9,212 nucleotides of DNA from Cesiribacter sp. Lineage in GTDB: Bacteria > Bacteroidota > Bacteroidia > Cytophagales > Cyclobacteriaceae. This document shows, in pieces, positions 1-6,427 of the stretch (positions are counted from its first letter, which is position 1; each line of letters begins with the position of its first letter). The stretch covers positions 1 through 9,212 of the forward strand of contig JASLAE010000274.1 of assembly GCA_030147305.1 (NCBI GenBank), in the 5' to 3' direction. Under the pieces are notes generated by a model. That model made no database searches and was not told the DNA's origin. It saw only the letters and a program-made list of their open reading frames with translations. A program made the translations under genes and the position numbers.

Positions 1-1
1 A

Positions 2-727
2 CGTGGGTATACCCCCAAAGGTAAAGAGCATGCCAAAGGCCGTAATACTGGCGACCTGAAAGAATTTTATCACGTTGGACAGGAGGTTGAGGGAGATGAC
101 CCTATCCGCAGCCAGTATCCCGACAATGTGTGGCCTGCTGAGGTGCCAGAGATGGAAGAGGTGTGCATAACAGCCTACAAAACCCTTGAAAAAGCTGGTA
201 AACACATGCTGCAGGCCATTGCGCTGTTTCTGGGCCTGGAAGAAACCTATTTTGAAGCAAAGGTGCGAAACGGCAATAGTATTTTGCGCCCTATCCATTA
301 TTATCCTATTGAAAATCCGGATAGTGTTCCCGCAGATGCTGTAAGGGCTGCTGAGCATGGCGACATTAACCTGATTACGCTGCTGATGGGTGCCAGTGCC
401 GATGGTCTGCAGGTATTACGCCGGGATGGCCAGTGGATACCCATTACGGCCCTGCCAGATCAGGTTGTGGTAAATGTTGGCGATATGCTGGCGCGCCACA
501 CAAACGATAAGCTGAAGAGCACCATTCACCGGGTGGTGAATCCGCCCCGCGAAAAAATGAATACCAGCCGTTTTTCCATTCCGTTCTTTATGCACCCGCG
601 TTCCGAAATGGACCTAACGGTATTGCCAAACTGCATTGATGCCAACAATCCTAAACAGTATGATGATATTACTGCCGGAGAGTTTTTACAACAACGTCTT
701 GCCGAAATAGGATTACTTAAAAAATAA
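2..727 (+). CDS. 2-oxoglutarate/Fe(II)-dependent oxygenase, IPNS-like superfamily (5' end outside window)
   Basis: The reading frame is open from base 2 to the TAA at 725-727 (241 codons visible), so the gene begins upstream. A GTG at 128 is internal, because similar coding sequence (DLKEFYHVGQE) precedes it. The family uses non-heme Fe(II), usually with 2-oxoglutarate and O2, to oxidise small molecules in the cytoplasm. The iron ligands are visible: HGD (His at 356-358, Asp at 362-364) and a distal His in STIHRV (527-529), followed by RFS, the usual Arg-x-Ser that holds the 2-oxoglutarate carboxylate or, in IPNS, the substrate. Family members are about 320 residues, so roughly 80 N-terminal residues are missing. 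The substrate cannot be told from sequence; IPNS-like proteins are widespread in bacteria that make no penicillin. A strong terminator follows. Confidence 0.9.
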   Translation, partial: RGYTPKGKEHAKGRNTGDLKEFYHVGQEVEGDDPIRSQYPDNVWPAEVPEMEEVCITAYKTLEKAGKHMLQAIALFLGLEETYFEAKVRNGNSILRPIHYYPIENPDSVPADAVRAAEHGDINLITLLMGASADGLQVLRRDGQWIPITALPDQVVVNVGDMLARHTNDKLKSTIHRVVNPPREKMNTSRFSIPFFMHPRSEMDLTVLPNCIDANNPKQYDDITAGEFLQQRLAEIGLLKK

Positions 728-773
728 CCGCTGAGCCTATGCCACCATGTGGCCATCTGGAGTTTAGCCTATG

Positions 774-823
774 TATAATGCCTGAAGACTCTGTTTCATG
801 AGTCTCAGGCATTATATTTTTTT
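774..823 (+). terminator. Strong intrinsic terminator overlapping the start of the chromate-transporter gene
   Basis: The left arm (774-791) and right arm (800-816) pair over 17 bp with one bulged A (785/786) around an 8-nt loop (792-799). Seven T residues (817-823) follow. This is a textbook rho-independent terminator for the oxygenase gene on the plus strand. The opposite strand has no T-run after the stem, so it is one-directional. The ATG at 798-800 of the next gene lies at the loop/stem junction, and the right arm encodes that protein's first residues. The hairpin could therefore also limit transcription or translation of the downstream gene. Confidence 0.88.
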
Positions 824-1967
824 AAAGGACGTGTTTTTCTTTGCCCTTACTGCATTTGGCGGGCCGCAGGCACACTTTGCACTGATGTTTGAGATTTTTG
901 TGCATAAGCGGCGCTACCTTACCGAGCAGGAGTTGCTGGAATTAAATGCCCTCTGCCAGATCTTGCCTGGCCCTACCTCTACCCAAACCGTCACAGCTAT
1001 AGGCTTTCGGCTTGGAGGTCCGGGGCTCGCTTACCTCACACTGCTAGTCTGGGTACTGCCCGGGGTCACCTTTATGACTTTTACTGCCATAGCCATTCAC
1101 ATGCTGGAGCAGTATAACGTTTCCCTGGATTTTACCAAATTTTTACGCCCTATTGCCGTTGGCTTTGTTGCCTTTGCCGCTTACCGCATCAGTTTTAAGG
1201 TTATCAACTCAAACATTGGTATTTTTTTGATGGTGGTGGCAGCAGTGGTCTCTTTCCACATCCGTACCCCTTATGTATTTCCGGTTTTGTTGCTGGCCGC
1301 CGGCATTGTCACGGCCTTCGATTATAAAAAGCACCCAAAAGAAACCAAAGCACCCTTTAAGGTAAACTGGTCTAACTTTTTCCTTTGGGCGGGTGTGCTC
1401 ATTGCGGCGGCTGTTCTGGGTCATTTTACCCGCTCGCTGCCTGTTCGTTTATTTGAGAACTTCTACCGGAACGGCAGCCTCATTTTTGGCGGCGGCCAGG
1501 CGCTGGTGCCACTACTTTATACAGAGTTTGTAGAATTTAAGCGCTATCTCACCTCCGAGGAATTTCTGACCGGCTATGGCATAGCACAAGCCCTGCCTGG
1601 CCCAACCTTTTCTTTTGCTGCTTACATTGGTGCCATGAGCATGCAAAAAGAAGGATTGAGTGGCCAGCTGATTGGGGCCTTTGTTGCCGCTGCCGGTATT
1701 TTTCTGCCCGGTACTTTCCTTATCTTCTTTGTTATTCGCTTCTGGAACCGGCTAAAACAATACCGGCCGGTAAAGGCTTCGCTGGAAGGCATAAATGCAG
1801 CCAGTGCCGGCCTGGTAATAGGAGCGGCCATTTTGCTATTCGAGCCCATCCAAAATACACCCCTGAACATAGGCTTTATTCTGCTAACCTTTGGCCTGTT
1901 GTTGCTTAGCCGTGTGCCTGCTGCCGTTATTGTGCTTATAGGGCTATTAGCTGGCTTTGTTCTTTAA
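798..1967 (+). CDS. chrA: ChrA-type chromate transporter family protein, two-domain (long-chain) form
   Basis: A 389-residue polytopic membrane protein with two homologous chromate_transp halves. Half one has FGGPQAH (20-26), KRRYLTEQELLELNALCQ, then LPGPTSTQ (56-63). Half two has FGGGQALVPLL (230-240), KRYLTSEEF, then LPGPTFSF (266-273). This internal duplication and the length match long-chain ChrA proteins, inner-membrane transporters that export chromate using the proton motive force. Chromate as substrate is inferred from the family only; no chrB or other metal-resistance gene is visible. An in-frame stop at 783-785 makes ATG 798 the first ATG, and the residues after it (RHYIFLKDVF) look like family sequence. 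That start sits inside the terminator hairpin of the preceding gene. A GTG at 831 is an alternative but would remove residues that look conserved. No promoter matching the Bacteroidota consensus was seen upstream. Confidence 0.9.
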   Translation: MSLRHYIFLKDVFFFALTAFGGPQAHFALMFEIFVHKRRYLTEQELLELNALCQILPGPTSTQTVTAIGFRLGGPGLAYLTLLVWVLPGVTFMTFTAIAIHMLEQYNVSLDFTKFLRPIAVGFVAFAAYRISFKVINSNIGIFLMVVAAVVSFHIRTPYVFPVLLLAAGIVTAFDYKKHPKETKAPFKVNWSNFFLWAGVLIAAAVLGHFTRSLPVRLFENFYRNGSLIFGGGQALVPLLYTEFVEFKRYLTSEEFLTGYGIAQALPGPTFSFAAYIGAMSMQKEGLSGQLIGAFVAAAGIFLPGTFLIFFVIRFWNRLKQYRPVKASLEGINAASAGLVIGAAILLFEPIQNTPLNIGFILLTFGLLLLSRVPAAVIVLIGLLAGFVL

Positions 1968-2055
1968 TTAGCATTCAATGGTTGAGATCTGTTTACAATA
2001 GCTACGGCCAAACCATTAACTTTAAAAAGAAAAGAACATCAACTCCGCCCATTAT

Positions 2056-2508
2056 ATGATTACTTTAAAGAGGACAGATTCCAGCGATAGTAGTTTTAGA
2101 GAACTGGTAAGCCTGCTAGACAAAGAACTAAAGGAAAGAGACGGGCCCGACCATGCTTTTTATGATCAGTTCAATAAAATTGACCATATAAAGCATGCAG
2201 TGGTAGCCTTCTGGAATGATATACCTGCCGGATGCGGTGCCATTAAAGCCTATGAGCCAGAGACAGGGGAAGTAAAAAGAATGTACGTAAAAGAGAAATT
2301 ACGCAATAAAGGTATTGCCACCAGCATTCTAAAGGAGCTTGAATCATGGGCACCCACTATAGGCTTCGCAACCCTGATCCTGGAGACTGGTATGGCGCAA
2401 CCGGAAGCGATCAGGCTCTACCAGAAAAATGGTTATACCACCATCCCCAACTATGGGCAATATGCAGGGGTAGAAAACAGTGTTTGTATGAAAAAGCAAG
2501 TACAGTAA
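2056..2508 (+). CDS. GNAT family N-acetyltransferase
   Basis: A 150-residue cytoplasmic protein, the usual size for a single GNAT domain, which transfers an acetyl group from acetyl-CoA to an amine. The acetyl-CoA loop is visible as RNKGIA (83-88), after the strand VKRMYV and before the helix SILKELESW. The C-terminal motif ETG…QPEAIRLYQKNGY (110-127) is typical of the fold's last helix and strand. Acidic residues precede the β4 strand (EPETGEVKRMYV), as in many members. The acceptor substrate cannot be predicted. The ATG at 2056 gives a normal N-terminus. The gene is 88 bp after the transporter and 35 bp before the DUF2459 gene on the same strand, so co-transcription with the latter is plausible but unproven. 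Confidence 0.9.
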   Translation: MITLKRTDSSDSSFRELVSLLDKELKERDGPDHAFYDQFNKIDHIKHAVVAFWNDIPAGCGAIKAYEPETGEVKRMYVKEKLRNKGIATSILKELESWAPTIGFATLILETGMAQPEAIRLYQKNGYTTIPNYGQYAGVENSVCMKKQVQ

Positions 2509-2543
2509 CTGAAAGACGCATCCTTTGAGTCTGCAATTTAACA

Positions 2544-3221
2544 ATGAAAACCCTCCTGAGAATATTGCTGCACCTGCTTGCTGGCCTGCTCGGTTTGCTT
2601 GTGCTTTATTTGATTGTGGCAGCAGTCCTGTCGGTAATTCCGGTTAATAGTAAAGCGCCAGTGGCAAGCCAAGGCATTGCCGTCTACATTACCACCAATG
2701 GTGTTCATGCAGATTTTACACTTCCGGTGGTAACACCTGCCGTTGACTGGCGGGAGCTGATGTTGCTTGAAGATTATAGGGGTGCCAACCCATCTTTTCA
2801 ATACATAGCTTTTGGCTGGGGTGATAAGGGATTTTACCTGCAAACGCCCCAATGGAAAGATCTAACCCTTTCTACAGCTGTTCATGCCCTGCTACTGCCC
2901 AGCCCAACGGCCATGCATGTTACATATTTGCGGCATCCGCCACCGCCGGGTGCAGACAGTCGTAAGCTTTACCTCAGCCAGGCCCAATACCAGCAGCTGG
3001 TGGCGTACATACTGGCTGGCTTTAGCAAAGGAGAGAAAAACGGACTTATCCTGATCGATCATGCAGGTTATACCACCTACGATAATTTTTATGAAGCCAA
3101 TGGCAGCTACAGCCTCCTCTACACCTGTAACAACTGGGTTAATGAAGGGCTAAAGAAGATTGGTATTAAAACAGCTGTCTGGAGTCCCTTCGATAAAGGA
3201 ATTATGTACCACCTGGAGTAA
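2544..3221 (+). CDS. DUF2459 / TIGR02117 family membrane-anchored protein
   Basis: A 225-residue protein with one N-terminal membrane segment (about 5-32), leaving the rest probably on the periplasmic side. The body matches the DUF2459/TIGR02117 pattern as I remember it: VYITTNGVHADFTLP (47-61), FGWGDKGFYLQTP (90-102), LLPSPTAMHV (117-126) and YTCNNWVNEGL (193-203). The family's function is not established; the TIGR name comes from members found near urease genes, and no urease is seen here. The invariant-looking His55 (NGVHADF) and Cys195 (TCNNW) stand out, together with His173. That order resembles circularly permuted NlpC/P60-type cysteine enzymes, but this is only an inference. Its stop codon lies in the loop of a small inverted repeat (3213-3227). 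It converges on the minus-strand operon 67 bp away. Confidence 0.85.
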   Translation: MKTLLRILLHLLAGLLGLLVLYLIVAAVLSVIPVNSKAPVASQGIAVYITTNGVHADFTLPVVTPAVDWRELMLLEDYRGANPSFQYIAFGWGDKGFYLQTPQWKDLTLSTAVHALLLPSPTAMHVTYLRHPPPPGADSRKLYLSQAQYQQLVAYILAGFSKGEKNGLILIDHAGYTTYDNFYEANGSYSLLYTCNNWVNEGLKKIGIKTAVWSPFDKGIMYHLE

Positions 3222-3288
3222 CTCCAGCCAAGTAAAAGTGCTTAAGTGTCTACAGCCAATGAATTGCGCCAACCTCACAACAACAGTC

Positions 3289-4176
3289 CTACTCCCGCAC
3301 TGTAAAGACCCGTGAGATGTTGAAGCCAAAGTGAATGTCGCCATCCAACCAGTTACCTGTGGTTTCGGTAATAAAGCCTTTCTCGATCATGGCGGTAGAA
3401 TTGGTAAAGTGAAGCTGAAATACGTGACCGCCTGTTTCTATATCGAAGCCAATAGATAAGGAGTTACGAAAGCCATCCTCCAGCTGATCGGGCAGGTTAT
3501 AATAGTACTCTGCATTTAGGGCAAGTCGCTTGGTAAGTTTCTGCCGGACAGCTGCCCCCATCGCAAGCACATCGTGTACATCTGTATCGTTCAGCACCAG
3601 GTTCCGGTGTACCAGTGTTGGCATAAGCTGCAGAGAGAAGCTCTCTGAAAACTTACGGCCCAGCAGCAGCTGGTGTGTATAATATAGCCTGGAAGAGAAG
3701 TAATTGTCGCGTGCGGGGTCGGCCCATTTTAAAGTTTGTACTGCTATGCTTGCTACATAGGCTGCAGAAACAGGCATTTTGCGGGCGCCGCTGCTCTGGC
3801 GCAGGAACTTGTACTTGGCAAAAGCATCATAGGTTTTGCCAACAGAACTACGGCCCATCCCCACCATAATGCGATCGGTAATGCCATAATCTGCACCAAT
3901 ACGAATGGTAGCATCGTCCAGACCAAAGAGGTTATAAGCCCCACTGTTCAGAAAGCCAAAGCGGTGAGAAATCTTAACATCCAGCACTCCACCTGCTGTG
4001 TTTTCGAATGAATGGGAATTAATCACCCGCGTTGTCTTAAAACCTGCCTCGGCATAAGTGGTAACAGGCTCGTCCTCATCAATAAGGGAGAGTAGATCGT
4101 CCTGTGCCTGAACCGGAACAGCGAAAAGACAGGCACAAAGAAGGCCTGTCAATCCCAACCAAAACTGTACTTTCAT
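3289..4176 (-). CDS. DUF5777 family outer-membrane β-barrel protein
   Basis: A 295-residue protein with a signal peptide (hydrophobic 5-20, cleavage likely after VQA at residue 24). The mature part is rich in alternating aromatic/polar strands, such as LYYTHQLLLG and LNAEYYYNLP, as expected for a β-barrel. The segments FKTTRVINSHSFENT (46-60), KISHRFGF (68-75) and the GLDDATIRIGADYGITDRIMVG region (85-106) are characteristic of the Bacteroidota DUF5777 family. It is the last gene of the five-gene minus-strand operon, 16 bp after the YceI gene. The co-occurrence with YceI and cytochrome lipoproteins suggests an envelope redox or carrier function, but no substrate is known. No convincing terminator was found between its stop and the convergent gene. 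Confidence 0.85.
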   Translation of the reverse strand: MKVQFWLGLTGLLCACLFAVPVQAQDDLLSLIDEDEPVTTYAEAGFKTTRVINSHSFENTAGGVLDVKISHRFGFLNSGAYNLFGLDDATIRIGADYGITDRIMVGMGRSSVGKTYDAFAKYKFLRQSSGARKMPVSAAYVASIAVQTLKWADPARDNYFSSRLYYTHQLLLGRKFSESFSLQLMPTLVHRNLVLNDTDVHDVLAMGAAVRQKLTKRLALNAEYYYNLPDQLEDGFRNSLSIGFDIETGGHVFQLHFTNSTAMIEKGFITETTGNWLDGDIHFGFNISRVFTVRE

Positions 4177-4192
4177 AGGAGCATTTTATGCT

Positions 4193-4750
4193 TTACTTAA
4201 CCAGGGGCTGGTAAGGCATGTCTACCTTTACCAGTATTTCTTCTGCTATGTTTTCTCTTACCAAAGAAGGAATCTGAATGCCATAATCTGTGGGTTTCAC
4301 CTTAAATTCAGCAACACCCTGGGGCACGCCTCCTTTAACAATTACGCTTGCATTCGTCTGCAGTGGCTTTGTTACACCTTTGATGGTAAGTTCACCGTCA
4401 ATCTCTACCGGATATTCACCATCTTTTGTAAAATCTACATTGCCAATATTAAGTATTTTTCCTTTGAACTGGGCTTTGGGATACTTATTGGACTCCACAT
4501 AATTTTCATTGAAGTGCTGCTGCATCAAAGCCTTTTTAAATTCAAATGCCTTCATCAGCACGGCAAATTCCAGCTGGCCAGTCGCTGCATCTAAAACACT
4601 TGCTACTTTATTGTTTTTGGCGTCAATATCTTCAACATCGGTATGGCTAAAGAAAGAAATAAAACCATCCCGTGTAAAAAATTTGCCCTGGGCCTGTGCA
4701 GAGGCCGATAAGCCTGCTAACAACATCATTACCATTAATAACTTTTTCAT
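4193..4750 (-). CDS. YceI family secreted lipocalin-like protein
   Basis: A 185-residue protein with a clear Sec signal peptide (MKKLLMVMMLLAG…, cleavage after AQA at residue 20) followed by a single YceI domain. Typical YceI features are the FFSHTDVEDIDAKN segment early in the mature protein, the HFNENYVESNKYPKAQFKG segment (about 79-97) corresponding to the family's 'hF…yP…F' motif, and the ELTIKGVTKPL strand. Structurally studied YceI proteins are lipocalin-like barrels that bind polyisoprenoids such as quinone-like lipids. Ligand binding here is by analogy only. The gene lies 18 bp after the OB-fold gene and 16 bp before the DUF5777 gene, so it is within the operon. The leader before the ATG is A-rich with no Shine-Dalgarno sequence, as is common in Bacteroidota. 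Confidence 0.92.
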   Translation of the reverse strand: MKKLLMVMMLLAGLSASAQAQGKFFTRDGFISFFSHTDVEDIDAKNNKVASVLDAATGQLEFAVLMKAFEFKKALMQQHFNENYVESNKYPKAQFKGKILNIGNVDFTKDGEYPVEIDGELTIKGVTKPLQTNASVIVKGGVPQGVAEFKVKPTDYGIQIPSLVRENIAEEILVKVDMPYQPLVK

Positions 4751-4768
4751 GGTTATATTTTCTATTGA

Positions 4769-5185
4769 TTATTCTACCAATACTCCCCGCACCAGCACAA
4801 CATCCATGAGTTTGCCGGTACAAATACCTTTTACCTGAATTTCATCACCTGCCTTTAAATCTGCACTTTTAGCCCCTTCTTCCGGCAGCAGCTGGCAGCT
4901 AACCCCAAATATGGGGTCTTCTGTCTGCAGGGTAATGCTGCTAACACCTTCTTCTGCTGTAGATATGCTGGCGATTGTCCCTTTTACCTGCAGCAGCTTA
5001 TCCAGATACTTTTCATCTGCAGCAGCCTCATCCTGCTCATATGCTGCAAAAAGGCTTGCAGCTTCCATGGTCTGGGCAGGTTGCTCTGTTACGGTATTGC
5101 GGTGGGGCTTATTGTACTGCAGGTAGGCAAAACCTGCACCCGCCAATACCACTACCAATGCAATAAATATGAGGGTCTTTTTCAT
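4769..5185 (-). CDS. Membrane-anchored OB-fold (tRNA_anti-like) protein
   Basis: A 138-residue protein with an N-terminal hydrophobic segment (about 4-22), either an anchor or an uncleaved signal, followed by NKPHRNT. The body fits the tRNA_anti-like OB-fold family: LFAAYEQDEAAADEKYLDK (45-63), VKGTIASIS (68-76), SSITLQ, VSCQL (95-99), LKAGDEIQVKGICTG (110-124). Despite the family name, exported members like this are not expected to bind tRNA, and their role is unknown. Two cysteines (97 and 122) sit on adjacent predicted strands and may form a disulfide. It is the third gene of the operon, 7 bp after the one-domain cytochrome and 18 bp before YceI. Confidence 0.8.
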   Translation of the reverse strand: MKKTLIFIALVVVLAGAGFAYLQYNKPHRNTVTEQPAQTMEAASLFAAYEQDEAAADEKYLDKLLQVKGTIASISTAEEGVSSITLQTEDPIFGVSCQLLPEEGAKSADLKAGDEIQVKGICTGKLMDVVLVRGVLVE

Positions 5186-5192
5186 ATGTATC

Positions 5193-5546
5193 TTAATTTT
5201 CAGGTGCTCCTGCTTTCAGCCATGCGTCTATCTGGCGCAGTTCACAGTCGGGCAAGGGGCCGCCGGGGGGCATGGTTTTCTCTACCAGCACTTTTTGGCG
5301 CATCAGCCCGTTATCGGCCACCTGCTTTACCCCTGCATAGGCCGTAAAACTTACCCGGCCGGTACCAGCCACATGGCAGCCACTAATGGCACAATTGGTA
5401 TCGATCAGCTGCTTGATATTGGCCGTATAGCTGAGTGCAGTGGTTTCACAGGCAGGGTCTGGCGGATAAAGCTCTTCTTCAACATCGTAATAGCAGCCGG
5501 GGAGCAACAGCATTCCACAGAAAAGGAGAGATAATAGGTGCTTCAT
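5193..5546 (-). CDS. One-domain cytochrome c-like lipoprotein with a CX4CH heme motif
   Basis: A 117-residue protein starting with a lipoprotein signal (MKHLLSLLFCGMLLLPGC, lipid-attachment Cys18; Pro at -2 is unusual). It continues CYYDVEEELYP, a start I recognise from Bacteroidota cytochrome lipoproteins. The heme site is NCAISGCH (Cys52, Cys57, His58), a CX4CH spacing instead of CXXCH. A likely axial Met92 lies in TMPPGG. Cys33 and Cys101 flank the heme site, as in the second domain of the neighbouring larger protein, and may form a disulfide. The closing helix is CELRQIDAWLKAGAPEN. The protein is probably an electron carrier on the membrane facing the periplasm or cell surface. Covalent heme attachment is inferred, not shown. 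It is the second gene of the operon, with 7-bp gaps on both sides. Confidence 0.85.
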   Translation of the reverse strand: MKHLLSLLFCGMLLLPGCYYDVEEELYPPDPACETTALSYTANIKQLIDTNCAISGCHVAGTGRVSFTAYAGVKQVADNGLMRQKVLVEKTMPPGGPLPDCELRQIDAWLKAGAPEN

Positions 5547-5553
5547 GACTGTA

Positions 5554-6303
5554 TTAATTATTTAGTGTGCCTGCCTCTATCCAGGCAGCTATTTTGTCTA
5601 TATCACACTGGGCCAGCTTTTGTCCGCCCTGTGGCATTGGGCTATACCCCTGAGTATGGCTTACTGCTCCTAAAAGGCGCCCATCACTGGCAGCGGCAAC
5701 CACACCTGCATGTGTGGTAAGGTTTACACCGCCACTGCTGGTAGTGGCAGAGTGGCAGCCCACGCATTTAGTTTGCAGCAAAGGCTTTATGGTGCCAGCA
5801 AAGGTTACGTTCTCCGTATTGCAGGCTGCCGTTTCGTCGCTACAGCTCAGATTCTTTGCACCCTGCCGGATCCAGGTAGCAATAAGGTCAATTTGTACCT
5901 GCTGCAGCGGTTCATTGGGCGGCGGTGGCATGTGATCTTCCTCATCTGCGTCTTCCACCAACACCTCATACAGATCGCTGCCTTCCGGATCGAAAGGCCG
6001 CACATCGGCTGTTGCCATAATGCGCTCGTAGCTGGTTAGCACTACACCTTCCTGCGCTGTGGCAGCATCGTGGCAGCCACTGCGGGCGCAGTTGGTAATC
6101 AGGATTGGTAGCACCTGCTGCTCAAAGTAAACAGTATCAGGATCGCAGTTAACTGTTGTACCATTACCTCCACCATCTGGCTGCGTAACAGGATCTACTG
6201 CATCTGGTATGGGGTGTTTACAGCCCGCCATCCATAACAAGCTGCCCACTACGAGTAGGAAAGTAATCAGGGAGTAGCGTCGTTTGCTGTTAAGAAGCTG
6301 CAT
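5554..6303 (-). CDS. Two-domain cytochrome c-like lipoprotein (CX4CH plus CXXCH)
   Basis: The chosen start at 6303 gives 249 residues with a compact lipoprotein signal: MQLLNSKRR, hydrophobic core, then WMAGC (lipid Cys28). An in-frame ATG at 6357 would add 18 residues but would place the promoter -7 element inside the gene, so I reject it. Two homologous domains follow a Gly/Pro linker. Domain 1 has NCARSGCH (Cys72, Cys77, His78) and HMPPPP (Met125). Domain 2 has KCVGCH (Cys180, Cys183, His184) and SPMPQGG (Met223). Each ends in an IxxWI…G helix. In both, a cysteine lies exactly 19 residues before the first heme Cys (53 and 161), and domain 2 has a closing Cys233. Domain 1 has Gln at the equivalent place. 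The protein is probably an envelope electron-transfer protein. It is the first gene of the operon, 7 bp before the one-domain paralogue. Confidence 0.87.
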   Translation of the reverse strand: MQLLNSKRRYSLITFLLVVGSLLWMAGCKHPIPDAVDPVTQPDGGGNGTTVNCDPDTVYFEQQVLPILITNCARSGCHDAATAQEGVVLTSYERIMATADVRPFDPEGSDLYEVLVEDADEEDHMPPPPNEPLQQVQIDLIATWIRQGAKNLSCSDETAACNTENVTFAGTIKPLLQTKCVGCHSATTSSGGVNLTTHAGVVAAASDGRLLGAVSHTQGYSPMPQGGQKLAQCDIDKIAAWIEAGTLNN

Positions 6304-6330
6304 CTGCTTGTTGTTTCTGTCAGGTACGGT

Positions 6331-6361
6331 CAAAATTATAGAATCGGTTGCGTGCATAAAA
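6331..6361 (-). promoter_or_regulatory. Candidate Bacteroidota-type promoter of the cytochrome operon
   Basis: On the minus strand, TAATTTTG (6338-6331) matches the Bacteroidota -7 consensus TAnnTTTG. A T-tract (TTTT at 6361-6358) lies 19 nt upstream in the place of the -33 TTTG element, matching three of four bases. Transcription would start near 6325, leaving about 20 nt of leader before the ATG at 6303. This supports the shorter start of the two-domain cytochrome. Confidence 0.6.
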
Positions 6362-6370
6362 AAGAAAGAG

Positions 6371-6425
6371 GCTGAATGGGGAAAGGAGCTTGCTGAATGA
6401 GACTATGGGGCAGCTGAATAAGACT
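6371..6425 (-). promoter_or_regulatory. Three 21-bp-phased direct repeats; candidate LytTR operator
   Basis: Read on the minus strand, three 13-mers lie in direct orientation: AGTCTTATTCAGC (6425-6413), AGTCTCATTCAGC (6404-6392) and TTCCCCATTCAGC (6383-6371). The first two differ at one base and all three share ATTCAGC. Their start-to-start distance is exactly 21 bp both times, so all face the same side of the helix. They fill the gap just after the LytTR regulator gene and end about 45 bp upstream of the predicted start of transcription, a normal place for an activator. Known LytTR proteins (AgrA, ComE) bind direct repeats of about 9 bp with about 12 bp between them, the same period. That this regulator binds here is inferred. 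Confidence 0.6.
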
Positions 6426-6427
6426 GC

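Noticed and set aside
128..727. Treating GTG 128 as the start of a complete small protein.
   Set aside because: The frame is open to the window edge and the upstream residues look like the same oxygenase domain. The gene is truncated by the window, not small.
734..773. AGCCTATG direct repeat (734-741, 766-773) and a 5-bp hairpin GCCAC-CAT-GTGGC (741-753) after the oxygenase stop.
   Set aside because: Both are short enough to arise by chance and are overshadowed by the strong terminator just downstream.
774..816. Long inverted repeat considered as an insertion-sequence end or an attachment site.
   Set aside because: The arms flank an 8-nt loop and are followed directly by seven T residues. 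There is no transposase, no target duplication and no second copy in the window, so a terminator explains it fully.
1977..2017. Inverted repeat AATGGTT/AACCATT between the transporter and GNAT genes, and a TAACTTTA (2017-2024) resembling a -7 promoter element.
   Set aside because: The stem is only 7 bp with a 27-nt loop and no T-run after it. The promoter match lacks the final G and has only a weak -33 partner, so neither is convincing alone.
3675..5534. Plus-strand open frames lying across the minus-strand operon.
   Set aside because: They overlap well-supported exported proteins, show no recognisable domains and fit as antisense shadows of those genes.
6358..6427. Search for a terminator after the LytTR gene.
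   Set aside because: There is a T-tract on the minus strand near 6363-6358 but no stem before it. Readthrough from the regulator into the cytochrome operon is therefore possible.
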